From: Bursaphelenchus xylophilus
Lineage: Eukaryota > Nematoda > Chromadorea > Rhabditida > Aphelenchoididae
Length of the DNA: 64,000 bases
Assembly (NCBI GenBank): GCA_904066235.2
Contig: CAJFCV020000001.1
Span: 2,914,001-2,978,000 of the forward strand
Direction of reading: 5' to 3'
The notes under the pieces are model-generated. The model was not told the DNA's origin and made no database searches. It saw only the letters and a list, made by a program, of their open reading frames with translations. The number at the start of each line of letters is the position of its first letter. Position 1 is the first letter of the stretch. Of the stretch, positions 1 to 11,348 are shown in pieces. The position numbers were made by a program, and so were the translations under genes.

Positions 1-445
1 TTCCGCATGAAACAAGCAAAGTTATGGCCAAAATTGTATTCCTCTCTGACCTCTCTCCACGTTTATTGTACTCTCTCGGCGGCAAAAATCGTTAATATCT
101 CGGCGGCGCCTGCAAAGTGCGAGCTAAAACTTTCAGGAAGTGATATTTAGTCTATTGCCGACGTGTGTGCAAAATTTTTAAAAAATCTGAGCGTCGCACT
201 TCGAGTACTTACCTTGTTGATCAAAGTAAGTACCCCAAGTGCGACGGTCAGATTTTCATTTAAATTTACGCCGCATATCAATCTATGAAAGTCTTAGCTC
301 ACGCTTTCCAGTTTCAGCCGGCATATTCAACGGCCTTCGTAGCCGAGAGAGCACGCAAAACGCGCAGGGCATTCAGCGCAAAACAGTTTTTTCCCATATC
401 TTTCTTTTCTATCCAAAACATGCTTATTTCGTCCTTTTTAACTAA
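1..445. repeat. Degraded copies of the CAAGGGAA-terminus (family A) element
   Basis: No gene is seen. The stretch holds pieces of the family A repeat defined at 446-894, recognised by the words AGTACCCCAAGTGCGAC (about 227-243), GCAAAGTGCGAGCTAAAACT and the AATATCTCGGCGGC segment. At least two broken copies seem to be joined. Short ORFs here follow repeat sequence and have no protein resemblance I know. Confidence 0.55.
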
Positions 446-894
446 CAAGGGAAGTACTTGAAGTGTGGCGCTCAGATTTTCTTTAAATTTTGCACACACA
501 TCGGGTATGGACTATATATCAATTCCTGAAAGTTTTAGCTCGCGCTTTGCGGGCGCCGCCGAGATATCGAACGATTTTTGCCGCCGAGAGAGCACGCTCA
601 ACGTGGAGAGCGGTCAGAGAGAAAACCGTTTTTTGGCCATAACTTTGGCAGTTTCGTGCGGAAAAATTTGATTTTTTGTGGAAACATTACACTTTACAGT
701 TGAAATAGGCATGAAACTTTTCGTGCTGAAATTCGGCAAAAAGTCCTAAATTTTCGCCGACTTTCGATCTAAAAATCTCGGTTGTTTCTGCAAAGCGCGA
801 GATAGGATTCTCGCATATATCTTAGAAAAAATTATTCTAAATTTATGCCAAGTTTCATCAAAATCTGAGCGTCACACTTAAAGTACTTCCCCTG
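446..894. mobile_element. Family A MITE, 449 bp, TAA target duplication
   Basis: The left end CAAGGGAAGTACTTGAAGTG is matched by the inverted right end ACTTAAAGTACTTCCCCTG. The trinucleotide TAA flanks both sides (443-445 and 895-897). No transposase is encoded. Terminal repeats plus a TAA/TTA duplication fit a non-autonomous PIF/Harbinger-type element, which is an inference from the target site only. Other copies: 9799-10238 and 51026-51432, with damaged ones near 3915, 7016, 16690, 27977 and 52556. Confidence 0.75.
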
Positions 895-2129
895 TAAGTC
901 GCCATTTCGCATTTCGCACTTCGGAGTCTTGGTATACCGTGAATTTCCTGTTTACAAATGTCAAGACTTTTTGGTCCGCCTAGTCTAAAACTCGCTTTTG
1001 CCTCGCCGACTCTCTCCATTTCATGGACTGTCTCGCTTAAAAGAATCGTCCCATATTTTGGCTGTGAGTTGAAAGCGGGAGCGAAAAATTTTCTAGTCAA
1101 TATTTAGCCTAATTATATGGCATATGTAAAGGGCAACATGGCCATGAGTATTTTGCCCCTTAAACTGACAAAAAAGAAAAGGAAATGCTCAAAAATACCC
1201 TTTGAAAAATTTCTTGATACGATACTATGTAACAAAAAAAAAATTCGCAAAAGTGAAAAACGTATAAAAGGGGCTGCAAGCTGCTGTCGGAAGCTAATTT
1301 CCATTGATAATGATTGCAAATAAATACTGTGCTCCTCGGCTTGTAAAAGCGTCAAAAAAACGGTTAAAACAGCCTTTCACATGACTTGGAGGTGGTAAAA
1401 TTCACATGTCAATTTTTGATGATAAAAATGCAAAAAAATTCTTAAAAAATTGGATTCCCCCAAAGAACAAAAAAATGTTCCATACATGGAGATAACAGGA
1501 TGAGCCAAAAATATGTTTCCCTTTTGGGCCTTCCACGGAAGCCAACAGATTAGGGGGTAAACAGCGAAATAATGAGGTTAGTGAGTGCAAAACCCGAGGT
1601 CTTACGGAGAAGGAGAGAAAGAGGTCCGATCAAAGATGATTGTAATTTATGCAAATTAGGAGTGGAAGATAGGAATGGAGCATGGAGCAATATGTCAGAT
1701 GTTTCAGATATATAGTCTTAATGGGTGTGATAGAGGAGATGCACGTGAAGTCAAGTTGCATTTTTGTGCAATATATCGGAAAAATTTTTTTTAATTTCCT
1801 TCTTGCTATACCGGAAAAAATTAGTCCTTAAAAAATGTAAGAGTCTTGAGAGTGGTCAGGGTCGTCAAAAAAACTAGCAGTAGCCTGTGCACCGTGCAAA
1901 AAGCAGCAAAATTCACTGTGCGCGCAGCGGGAAGTCGTGGAGTCTTTACCGAGTTTTGGAAATTTTGAAAAGGGCCGGGCCGAGCCCAACTTTTACGAGG
2001 CCGAGCCGAGGGCCAAGTATATAGTTTCCCGGGTCCATTTTCACAAAAAAAAATCTTGAGCCGGAATGAAGAAATCATTGAAAAAGATGATAATTGAAAA
2101 TGGCAGGTTACGGTGTCGGATACTTCTCA
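895..2129. other. Non-coding stretch, nothing recognised
   Basis: AT-rich sequence with no convincing exon. Near 1973-2025 there is a short GC-rich GGCCGGGCCGAG-type tract that recurs near 2815-2895. ORFs of 60-85 codons here lack codon bias, conserved words or splice context. Confidence 0.4.
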
Positions 2130-2729
2130 CAAGGAAAGTACTTTTATGGGGGCTCCTACTTTTTAACGGGAATTTTTCCGACCTTCAACGTCAAAAAAAG
2201 TTGATTCGGCCCGAGGGAAATCGAACCCGTGCGGCGTCCTCCCTCTTGATTCCCAGACTACGGCACTAACCACTCGGCCACACCGCACGTCAAACTGAGA
2301 TAAGCTAAAACAGTCCGGTGAATGGATTGGCAGTTTGCCAAAAAAAGACGCGAAAAAACGTTTTGTCGGGGAAGAAATGGGGAATTTTTGGGGCGAGAGA
2401 GTACGCTTTTGCGTGTCTTTTTTCTCTCTTTCTCTGCGAAATCAAGACGAAGTGTAAAAAACCGATAGCGAAGAGTCTATTCGGGTCACCGGAATCCTCA
2501 GTTTGACGTGCACCGCTCTCTTCCGAAGGAAGAGACCGACTGCGCTTTTTATCGTTTCGAATGCCTGCGCCTTTTGTAAGGAAATTAAGCCAGTTTTTGG
2601 GCATTTTCACCCATAAAAACCTAAAATGGGCAGCTAAGATTTATATATCCTTGATCAGCACATTTTTTTCTGATTTTTTGAAATATGTCCCGTCAAAAAG
2701 TAGGAGCCCCCATAAAAGTACTTTTCTTG
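2130..2729. mobile_element. Foldback element, 600 bp, carrying a tRNA-like cassette
   Basis: The termini CAAGGAAAGTACTTTTATGG and its inverse near 2709-2729 bound the element, with about 40 bases of terminal repeat continuing into CTACTTTTT(G/A)ACGGGA. The flanking triplets (TCA left, TTA right) match imperfectly. Inside, on the minus strand, is a tRNA-like unit (2205-2290). A related but larger copy fills most of the intron at 40880-42660, and end fragments of this family occur near 45226, 48305 and 54560. Confidence 0.7.
2205..2290 (-). ncRNA. tRNA-like sequence (A-box and B-box) within a foldback
   Basis: Read on the minus strand it has a D-arm/A-box block TGGCCGAGTGGTTAGTGCC and, about 45 bases on, a B-box GGTTCGATTTCC. 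I could not draw a proper anticodon stem or matched acceptor stem, so this is called a tRNA-derived pseudo-gene or SINE-like head, not a functional tRNA. A sister copy lies on the plus strand near 41038-41120 inside a related element. Confidence 0.55.
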
Positions 2730-5040
2730 TTAAAATTACCAAGGCATGACAGACATTTCGGAGAAACTTCATTAAAATGAAAAAGGTAAAATATAAAATT
2801 CACAAAATTTTTTGGAGGCCAGGCCGGGCCGAAGGCCCCACGGAGCCAGGCCGGGCTTGGAAAAATTTCAAACAGGCCGGGCCGGTCCCGTCACCCATCT
2901 CTGGTCGCGCGCAATCCCGCTTTCTTCACAACGACAAATCATTTTTTTCAGAGTGCGTCAAAATTCATGGCCGCGATAAGTTCAATAAATTTTTTCTCAG
3001 GACTTTTTGCAACGAGTTATACTTATTAATCCCGCCTACTTATTATAATATATTTCAACATGTGGTCTTAATTTGTCGCAAGTTTTGCTAAAATTTGGCA
3101 GCCGCACTTGAGGAATTTCTCTGCAAATTCCGCGAACTAGCGAAAGAGAACATAAAATTTTCGCAAAAGGTAAGCCTTTAGGGCAATGCGTGCAGATAAA
3201 AGAAAAATTTTTTTGCATGCTGGCAGGGTTCGACATTTTTCGAGTGGTTTTTAAGTACTGATATCTCCTTCTTTGTAAATCGTGAGAGTAATTAAGGGAT
3301 TACAGAGGGTTTCAAATCGAGGCTGAAGTACTTCCGTTCGCGTAGTAGTGGTACTACAGGGCTGAGATCAAAAATAAATGTACTTTGAGCTTACTAGGGC
3401 TTTCATAAAGTCCGTAGACTTTTCGTCGACCCCATTTTGCACAATGAATGTCATACATATTTTGCGCAAGTTTTTGCATCAAAACATCGCCGGGAAGTAA
3501 TTGCATCATCGCCAAAAGCAAACTTTATTGTGTCGCGGCGAAATCAAATTTCTTTTCTCCTCAGCAACAACACTGTGCTCATTATTTTCCCGACAGATTG
3601 ACACGTATATACATAAATTTCTCGATTACTTTCAACTGAAAAACGCTAGCTTTCGGGGTAAAAATGCTCCTACTTCAAATGGTCGTAGCGATCCCAGTTT
3701 GCACTTTATAAAATCTTGTTATTTCATAGACAGAAATTAACCTTACTTAAAAATAAATATTCAGAAAACAAAGTCTATGCGCCGCCTACACCGGAAGTTA
3801 TAGCCTCCGACTTTCCTTTTCGTTCTTTCCTGGAACAAAAGTAATATTACACATAAACATAACAAACGAAAGAATAAAGCAAAAAAGCATGCTTTTAAGG
3901 ATACTTAGAAAAGAGGAAGTACTCCAAGTGCGACGTTCTGATTTTGATCAAACTTGGCGCAAACTTTGAATAATTTTTTTCCAAGACATATGGGAAACTT
4001 CAAGCTTGTGCTTTACAGAAACGACCGAGATTTTTAGGGCGAAAATTTGCAAAAATATCTGAGTTCTTGGCAAATTTTTGGCATGAAAATTTTCATGCCT
4101 ATTTCTACCATAGAGGGTAATGTTTCCGCAAAACATTAATTTTTTCCATGCGAAGCTCGCAAAGATGCAGCCAAAAAGTGCTCTTATTTCTGAGCGCTCT
4201 CCGCGTTTTCCGTACTCCCTCGGCCACAATCATAGTTGAGGATCGTACTCTCTTGGCCGCAAAAAAGATTGTTAAAGACCTCGGCCGTAGTTGCAAAGCG
4301 ATAACTAAAACTTGCAGGAATTAGAATGGGGCCTATGCATTGGTTGCTCTAGCCGAATAGAAGTTCATAATAGTCACACTGGAGATGTTTAACAATTTTT
4401 TCAAGAGAGACTGGGCAAAGCGCGGAGACAGAGAGAGACAGAAAAGTTTATTCAGCTAAATATATCGTTGCCAATTTTGCACCGGATTTTTTTTACATTT
4501 TTTATCCTTACATACGACAATTACATGCTTTTCGCCACCTCAAAAATGGAAAAATCAAATTTATTCGTTATAGAGATACTTTGATGTACAGAGGTTCTTT
4601 GTGCCAAGAAGTTACTCCTGTCCTCTCTAAAACTCTTTGTTATGGAAAGGTTTGATCTCCACAAAGTTCGCTGCGCATAGCTCGCATCCGGCTGCACGTG
4701 TCATCCTTTACCTTGGACTCAACATTGTCCCGCTGCTCATATTTTTTGGGCAACCCAAGACAAAAACAAACCCGTTAAGATGTCTTCATTCCCACCCTCA
4801 GAGCCTATAAATGCCATAAATAAGAAAATCCCTCACAATTCCAGGGCTTTTTGATGGCGTGACGCCGGAGAGCGGCTTTTCACCCTGTAAAAACAAACAA
4901 CCAAGTCTCAGACGGGTGTGTTATGCATGTTATGCATTAGAGTAGGTTCGATAAAGTGCATCTTCAAACAAATATGAGTAAGATTACGTGTGGGGGGATG
5001 CCCTTGAAAAATTAATAAAGTGCGAAGAAAGTGATTTTTC
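2730..5040. other. Repeat-derived intergenic DNA, no gene seen
   Basis: Contains a GC-rich GGCCGGGCC tract (about 2815-2895), a damaged TCAGTCTGTCGGG-type end near 3585-3600, and a damaged family A copy starting about 3915 (AGTACTCCAAGTGCGACG). The remaining sequence shows no domain, motif or coherent exon chain on either strand. Confidence 0.45.
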
Positions 5041-5793
5041 GGCGTCGCGACACTTGCGGGCAACCACTTTGCGGGCAACCAGTTTGCGGGCAATTTTTTT
5101 GCGGGCAACCACTTTGCGGGCAAAATTTGGGGGGTCACATTTGCGGGCAGCTGAGACACTTGCGGGCAGCCTGGGACACTTGCGGGCAACCGACACTTGC
5201 GGGCAGCCGACATTTGCGGGCAACCGGCACCTGAGGGTAACAGGGTGGAGGTGGAAATATTACTGCGATATTTTGGAAATTTGCCGACATTTGCGGGCAG
5301 CCGACACTTGCGGGCAACCGACATTTGCGGGCAATAGGAAAAAACAAGCACGCAGAGTGTATTATAAATTTTGGAACTGTTGCCCGCAAATGTCGGCTTC
5401 CCGCAAGTATTGCCTGCCCGCAAATGTCGGAAAACTTCCAAAAAATCGCAGTAATTTTTCCACCTCCACCTTGCTATCCTCAATTGCCGGTTGCCCGCAA
5501 ATGTCGGCTGCCCGCAAATTTCGGCAAATTTCCAAAATATAATATCATATATATCATGTTTTCCACGTCCACCCTGTTACCCTCACAATCAGGTGCCGGT
5601 GCCCGCAAATGTCGGCTGCCCGCAAATCTTCCAGGCTGCCCGCAACTGTCGACCCTGCCCGCAAATGTCCCAGGCTGCCCGCAAATGCCGGTGCTGGCCG
5701 CAAGTGTCGGCTGCCCGCAAAGTGGCTGCCCGCAAAAAGTTTGCCCGCAAACTGGTTGCCCGCAAAGTGGTTGCCCGCAAGTGTGCGCCCGCC
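5041..5793 (+). mobile_element. GCGGGCA-array foldback transposon, copy 1 (753 bp, 8-bp TSD)
   Basis: Both arms consist of head-to-tail variants of a roughly 15-17 base unit centred on TTTGCGGGCA (forward in the left arm, TGCCCGCAAA in the right arm), split by a unique spacer. The ends read GGCGTCGCGACACTTGCGGG on the left and, inverted, GGCGGGCGCACACTTGCGGG on the right. The octamer GATTTTTC is duplicated exactly at 5033-5040 and 5794-5801. All long ORFs here on both strands are read-throughs of the 10-mer array and are not annotated as genes. The 8-base duplication is hAT-like, but the ends do not look like standard hAT ends. Confidence 0.9.
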
Positions 5794-5851
5794 GATTTTT
5801 CGAAAGAAAATGGTCGAAAAACGAAATTTCTTGGGATTTTTGTTGACCATA

Positions 5852-6008
5852 TCAGTCTGTCGGGAAAATAATGTGGATTTGTCGCATCTCGGAATCTCCC
5901 ATCATCGCACTGCGATAGCTAGCCGCGGCTGAAGTCTTGGTGCGCGACTTCAGTAAGGCGAGACATTTCGCTGCGACAAATCCGCGTTATTTTCCCGAAA
6001 GAGTGGTA
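5852..6008. mobile_element. TCAGTCTGTCGGG MITE, damaged right end
   Basis: The left end TCAGTCTGTCGGGAAAATAA follows a TA. The right end (GTTATTTTCCCGAAAGAGTG) is a mutated inverse. The interior is GC-rich with TTGTCGC and GCGACAAATCCGC words, as in other copies of this family in the window. Confidence 0.65.
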
Positions 6009-7258
6009 CAGTGATAATCCTGCACAACGAATTGTAAGGGTCAAAAATTTGCTCATTCTTGAAGGGTTTTATTGCATAGATATTCTATATATAAAATAGG
6101 CTTAAAACGATTTCTTTAGCCCTTTGAAACTGTTAGTTATAGCCAGTTTTTTAGTGCAGTGGTCCCTTCAACAGGGCTTTTACCTGTACCTTATCGACAA
6201 AAATGGGATAAATATCTTTTCCGTTTAAAAATTAAAGATGAAATTTTGTAAAAATTAAGTGAATTTCTCCAACGACTTTACGAACGTAATATACAACAAA
6301 ACCTCTCTATAACAAATAATTCCAGCGGTCTCATCAGCCAAATTTACGCCCAAAACAACCTCCATACAAAAAACCCTTCCATAACAAACAATTTTTTCTG
6401 CCCTTTGCAAATTCGTTGTGCAGAGGTTCTACTGTAGCCACATCAGAATAAACCCTAACTATGGGGAAACCAAAATTCTTGCCAAAAAATCTGCCAGCTC
6501 ACCGGAAGCACTTTGCCTTCCAGCTGCAAAGGAATGCCTCCAGTGAAAAAACAGGACGATGCTCTTCAGGAAACAGGTCGTTAATGGGCGAAGATAAATC
6601 AAAGTCCACGGAGAACAACACCAAACCCGCAAATCCGATTTATTTGCAAAGGAGATGATATTTTGGGAAGCAAGATTAAACAGTGATGTTTACGGCTACA
6701 TCAAATTTTGAAGAGCTTCCCGAGACGCTCAGATCTTACATTTTGTCATAAAATACAATGCAACATTTTTAACAGTTCATAAATTTATGAGAAACTTTAA
6801 GTGAAAGATTTGGGAATACCCGTGGAGCGAGGCAGACAATAAATTATATTACTCTAGACATCAGACATGAAGAACAGGAAAAAACCGGTAAAAAATTACA
6901 AATTTCAAAAGAACTTGAATAATTTTAGAGATATATTGACGTAATAGAGGCTATAATCTACATTTTTGCCATGGGTACCCTATGTATGTCTTTCAATCTT
7001 TGCCAAATTTGGCTGACAAGGGAAGTACCCAAAGGGCGACGCTCTGATTTTCATGAAACTTGGCGTAAATTTAGGATAATTTTTTGGGAGACATATGTAT
7101 ATAATATATGGGACTCTGGCTTATGCTTTACAGAAATAACCGAGGTTTTTTTGTCGGAAGTTGGAAGAAAAAAATTACATTTTTTTAAGATTTTAGGTAC
7201 AAAAACTTCCGTGCTTATTTCTACTGCTGAGTGTAATGTTTATATAAAAAATTAACTT
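6009..7258. other. Intergenic DNA with MITE remnants and a broken coding-like copy
   Basis: Holds copies of an AAAACCTCTCTATAACAAA-type repeat (6290-6430), the damaged coding-like copy listed at 6755-6880, and the start of a family A element (about 7016) that is interrupted by the long inverted repeat beginning at 7259. An ORF of 65 codons at 6461-6658 has no recognised motif. Confidence 0.4.
6755..6880 (+). pseudogene. Broken copy of the exon-like module at 59080-59180
   Basis: About 110 bases match 59080-59185 almost base for base, including the stretch for SERFGNTxGARQTINYxTLD. Here an in-frame TGA replaces part of the upstream codons (after QFINL) and the region after TLD diverges. The match continues past the coding part into the presumed intron (AATTTTAGAGATATATTGAC-like sequence), so this is a DNA-level duplicate. 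What the module encodes is unknown. Confidence 0.5.
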
Positions 7259-7699
7259 TTAAAAGACGATTTCTGAGTCACTGAAGCAAGCCGTAGTTAG
7301 GCCAGGACATAGGATTTTTTCGATGTTGAGTTTTTTGCATAAATATGATCCACAGCACCAGTAGGGAAAAAGCGAATCACAGTTTTCCTCAATTCCTCCA
7401 TTAACTGTACTTTTTATACAATTTTCTGTTTATACAGTAATTGGTCATAACTTTCTACAGTGGTGCCTGTTTGGCATACAAATATGGCTACTATGGTTTT
7501 TCGGTATGGCGAGTTCAACAAAACCAAAAAAATTTGATCAGATTACGGTAACATACAAAAACACTGTATCGGTCGATAAAAATCGGCCATAAAAAGTTTG
7601 TTTCAAAAAACCCACAGCCAATTTTTTGATATTCGTAATCAGCATAAAATTCTGGTCTAGAATCAATTTTAAAAAGTTCAAAAATAGGACCCCCATTTT

Positions 7700-7768
7700 C
7701 GGTGGTGTAGTGGTTTTTGACCAAAACTGGTAATCTGACCACCCAGGTTCGAATCCGGGTGGGTGCGA
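7700..7768 (+). ncRNA. tRNA-like cassette in left arm of the long inverted repeat
   Basis: A-box-like TGGTGTAGTGGTTTTTGACC is followed about 35 bases later by a textbook B-box GGTTCGAATCC within ACCCAGGTTCGAATCCGGGT. The T-arm can pair (ACCC/GGGT), but no convincing anticodon arm or acceptor stem forms, so it is a pol III promoter relic or tRNA-derived unit. Confidence 0.55.
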
Positions 7769-8597
7769 ATGTAGAAAAAAGACCTCAAATCACTTTTAAT
7801 GAAAACCTGAGAGTTATTTGAAGCATGCTGCGCAATTTTAGGCATTTAAACTCTCTGAATTTGGGATTAAAACGATTTTTATGTAATTTTAGAGGATTAA
7901 TACATGAAAAATAAAACTGCTTCAAACTGGTTGAAATTGATAACACTTACTCTATGGCTAATTGTAAGATACTTTCCTGTTAACTTTTTTGGTAGAGTGC
8001 TGTATCATGGACTACTGTAACATAAAACTTATTCTGCTTAACAGATGTTTTCTTCAAAATTCTTTTGTAAATGTTTTTCTTTTTTAAATTAGATCTATTA
8101 AAAAGCATGAAATCTCAACGCTCCATATTTCAAAAAAAGAATTTTCCATGATATATAGTGCATCTCGACATCATTATCGATTGGAAATCTGCGCGTTATA
8201 ACTGACTTGTTTCAAGTCCTCCGGACATAGAAAACAAATCTGTGTGATAACCGACGTGTTCTCAAGCATTCCTATCGTAATTATGATAGACTGAGGTCTC
8301 TACGCCCTGTGGCACACCAAAAACGAAAACGGGTTTTATGTTACAGTAGTCCATGATACAGCACTCTACCAAAAAAAGTTAACAGGAAAGTATCTTACAA
8401 TTAGCCATAGAGTAAGTGTTATCAATTTCAACCAGTTTGAAGCAGTTTTATTTTTCATGTATTAATCCTCTAAAATTACATAAAAATCGTTTTAATCCCA
8501 AATTCAGAGAGTTTAAATGCCTAAAATTGCTCGGCATGCTTCGAAGAACTCTCAGATTTTCAATAAAAGTGATTTGAGGTCTTTTTTCTACATTCGC

Positions 8598-8668
8598 ACC
8601 CACCCGGATTCGAACCTGGGTGGTCAGATTACCAGTTTTGGTCAAAAACCACTACACCACCGAAAATG
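8598..8668 (-). ncRNA. tRNA-like cassette in right arm of the long inverted repeat
   Basis: Mirror copy of the unit in the left arm: on the minus strand the A-box TGGTGTAGTGGTTTTTGACC and B-box GGTTCGAATCC are both kept (one base differs nearby). Preservation of both boxes in both arms is either youth of the palindrome or selection; I cannot tell which. Confidence 0.55.
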
Positions 8669-9092
8669 GGGGTCCTATTTTTGAACTTTTTAAAATTGAT
8701 TCTAGACCAGAATTTTATGCTGATTACGAATATCAAAAAATTGGCTGTGGGTTTTTTGAAACAAACTCTTTATGGCCGATTTTTATCGACCGATACAGTG
8801 TTTTTGTATGTTACCGTAATCTGATCAAATTTTTTTTGGTTTTGTTGAACTCGCCATACCCAAAAACCATAGTAGCCATATTTGTATGCCAAACAGGCAC
8901 CACTGTAGAAAGTTATGACCAATTACTGTATAAACAGAAAATTGTATAAAAAGTACAGTTAATGGAGGAATTGAGGAAAACTGTGATTCGCTTTTTCCCT
9001 ACTGGTGCTGTGGATCATATTTATGCAAAAAACTCAACATCGAAAAAATCCTATGTCACCGCTTGCTTCACTGACTCAGAAATCGTCTTTTA

Positions 9093-9798
9093 AGCTAGAA
9101 ACGGAAACTGGCAATCTCAGAGAAAAAAATATTTTAATATTGCGGCTTCTACTGCAAAGAGCGAGCTAAAATTTTCAGCTATGAATACATGACCAAGGCC
9201 CCAAGATGTCTAAAAAATTTAACATTGCAGAGAAAAACGGGGCTATTCGATAGTTCGGACTCTTCGGCCAGATGGTACTCTTCAGTCTCTATAAAAATTC
9301 AGAAAAAGTCTGTGAACTTCCCCCCTCCCACCCTACTGTATCTCACTCAAACACCACCTTTGCGCCCTGCAATTTGGGCCGAAAGAATGACCTCGACCGT
9401 TCTTCTTTTTCGGCCGTTCCCTTTTCATTTCGCAGACCACCAACGACGAAAGCGTGGAGTTGAGAAGAAAGCCGGGGAAAAAAGTTTGAAGTGCCTAAGT
9501 CGTTTTCTGTTTATATTCTTCCAGTGTCAATCTACGCGTGTCTAATGGTCTGGAAGTGCTGATGCAGGGTTAGAGAGTGGAAAAAATGCGGTGAACCGGT
9601 TGGATTTTGGTTTATAGAGTGTGGCCGTAATGGAATTTGGTGTGGTTTAGAAATTTATACTAGTCCGACTTTTGTTTTCTCACAATACATGCCGCCGATT
9701 TCAGTCCGGCGACTTTCCGGAAGTGCTAGAATTTATATATAAAAGAAATTTCAGATGGTCACAAAACCCGTCAGCCGAGACACTGATTTCTAGGCTTA
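9093..9798. other. Repeat remnants ending in a gene-family relic
   Basis: Begins with the tail of the interrupted family A copy, then unannotated sequence. A 118-codon ORF at 9189-9545 has no recognised motif. The segment 9690-9735 (GCCGATTTCAGTCCGGCGAC) recurs near 43292, marking another dispersed repeat. Confidence 0.4.
9740..9798 (+). pseudogene. Relic of exon 4 of the 45.9-54.9 kb gene family
   Basis: After an acceptor-like TTTCAG the reading WSQNPSAETLISRL matches WPQNPSVERLIFK of the plus-strand paralog (exon at 52329) and WPANPSIRTL of the minus-strand paralog. The end of the preceding intron (TATATAAAAGAAATTTCAG) also matches the one at 52310-52328. The exon is cut off by the family A element at 9799. 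No other exon of the family was found nearby, so this is a fragment. Confidence 0.6.
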
Positions 9799-10238
9799 CG
9801 AGAAGTACCCCAAGTGCGACGCTCCGATTTTCTTTGAATTTTGCACACACGTCGGACATGAACCAAATATCAATTCCTGAAAGTTTTAGCTCGCGCTTTT
9901 CCGGCACCGTCGAGATATTGAATCATTTTTGCCACCGAGAGAGCACGCTAAACGTGGAGAGCGGTCGGAGAGAAAAACGCTTTTTGGCCATAACATTGGC
10001 AGTTTCGTGCGGAAAAATTTGATTTTTTGTGGAAACATTATCCTCTACGGTAGAAATAGGCATGAAACTTATCGTGCCAAAATTCGGCAAAAAGTCCTAA
10101 ATTTTGGCCGACTTTCGTTCTAAAAATCAATTCTGCAAAGCGCGAGCTACGATTCTCTCATATATTTTAGAAAAGTTATTCTAAATTTGTGGCAAGTTTC
10201 AGCAAAATCTGAGTGTCGCACTTGGAGTACTTCCCCTG
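9799..10238. mobile_element. Family A MITE, 440 bp, TTA target duplication
   Basis: The left end CGAGAAGTACCCCAAGTGCG and the inverted right end (TCGCACTTGGAGTACTTCCC) bound it; TTA lies at 9796-9798 and 10239-10241. It has inserted into the relic exon at 9740-9798. The interior matches 446-894 closely. Confidence 0.75.
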
Positions 10239-10880
10239 TTAGTAGAAATGTCTGGGCTTTCTAACGGGCTCTGTTTTCAAAAAAGACATCAAATGTCTCC
10301 GCCGAAAAATGGTCTCTCCGCCGAAACAATGAAAATTTTTTTTGCGCATTTTAAAAATGCACAGCTTCAAATTTTAAATACGACTTAAACTTCTTGGATA
10401 GCTGCAAAGAGCTCAAAGATATATGTAAGCAAAAAATTTGTCCAAAAATTCTTGAAACACCCTGTACGACGAATCGCAAGGGGACAAAAATTAGCTTGTC
10501 ATAGAAGGGCTTTGTTGTACTTAGATCAATTTTAGTCTACAATGAACTCTTCGGACCTCTGAAATTGCCCATTATAGACAGGTGTTGCCATACAGGACCT
10601 TACGAGACAACCCGCACTTCAAGAAAAACCTATTTTTGCGCCCTTCAAATCCCTGAAAAACAACATAAAATTGTGTCCTCATATTTATAGGCCTATGAAT
10701 TCGTTATGACGTTCCCTTGACGATCCTTTGTTTTGTTCACATAAATTATGCATCATAAAGACCGATTATTCCGTAAAAGCCGTTCTTTTCATCGAATAAT
10801 TTTGAAATATTCCGGGAAAAATCAAAAGTGCACTTGTTGATAAACAACAAATTTTGAGGAATTTTTTGAAGACGGCGTAT
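10239..10880. repeat. Truncated CAGGGTGTTTGAAG-type MITE and flanking DNA
   Basis: The part 10268-10465 matches the right half of the element at 51829-52311 (CCGCCGAAAAATGGTCTCTC, TTAAACTTCTTGGATAGCTG, ending TTGAAACACCCTGTA). The left half is missing. The rest to 10880 shows nothing recognisable. Confidence 0.55.
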
Positions 10881-11036
10881 TCTCAATCTGTCGAGAAAAT
10901 AATGAATGAAAAGTCGCCGCCCGATCGCGTCGCTGAAGTGAAAAGCAATTAGATTATGCCGCGACACAATTCATTTTCTCCGCGGCGATGCGATTTTCGA
11001 CGCGACAGAGTGCTTATTATTTTCCCGACAGACCAA
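10881..11036. mobile_element. TCAGTCTGTCGGG MITE copy
   Basis: Left end TCTCAATCTGTCGAGAAAAT and right end ATTTTCCCGACAGACCAATG are diverged forms of the family ends. The GC-rich interior (GCCGCCCGATCGCGTCGCTG, CGCGACACAATTCA) is shared with copies near 13.5, 17.4, 18.0 and 46.8 kb. Confidence 0.6.
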
Positions 11037-11348
11037 TGCTAGTCGTTCCAGAAAGTGCTTAGACTTTTTTCGCATCGCATAGTGCATGTTGCGCAAGCGC
11101 TTGCGTCGCAGCGATATTGGACTTGCACGGTGCAAAAGGTCAAATGCACGCCACAAAAAAGGGTTTTGTGCACGGTGCGGGCCTGAAATCGGCGACACGC
11201 ATTGCGAAAAAAGAAAAAATCTGTTTACACTTGTTGCTTTTTGCACCATGCAAATGGCTTTATTGGGCTGTCGCTTGCACCTCGGCTTTTTGCACAGGGT
11301 ATTTTCTGCAACTTTCCGAACGGATTGGCAGGAAAACCAACTTACGTA

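Larger units (their letters stand above)
7259..9092. repeat. Long inverted repeat (arms about 760-775 bp) with tRNA-like unit in each arm
   Basis: Left arm about 7259-8033, right arm about 8334-9092, nearly identical by eye, around a 300-base centre. Ends read TTAAAAGACGATTTCTGAGT and its inverse. It interrupts a family A element (left part from 7016, right part after 9093 with GCAAAGAGCGAGCTAAAATT). Each arm carries one tRNA-like cassette. The 75- and 109-codon ORFs in the two arms are the same reading of the mirrored sequence and are not treated as genes. Confidence 0.85.

Noticed and set aside
5041..5793. CRISPR-like regular repeats
   Set aside because: The repeats are short, variable, directly abutting, and inverted in the two halves, in a eukaryotic genome; target duplications show a transposon.
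4908..5871. Several long ORFs (up to 191 codons) on both strands rich in CPQ/ARK/LPA repeats
   Set aside because: They are six-frame read-throughs of the TGCCCGCAAA array, occur on both strands and end at element boundaries. The same holds at 14200-15415 and 19422-20212.
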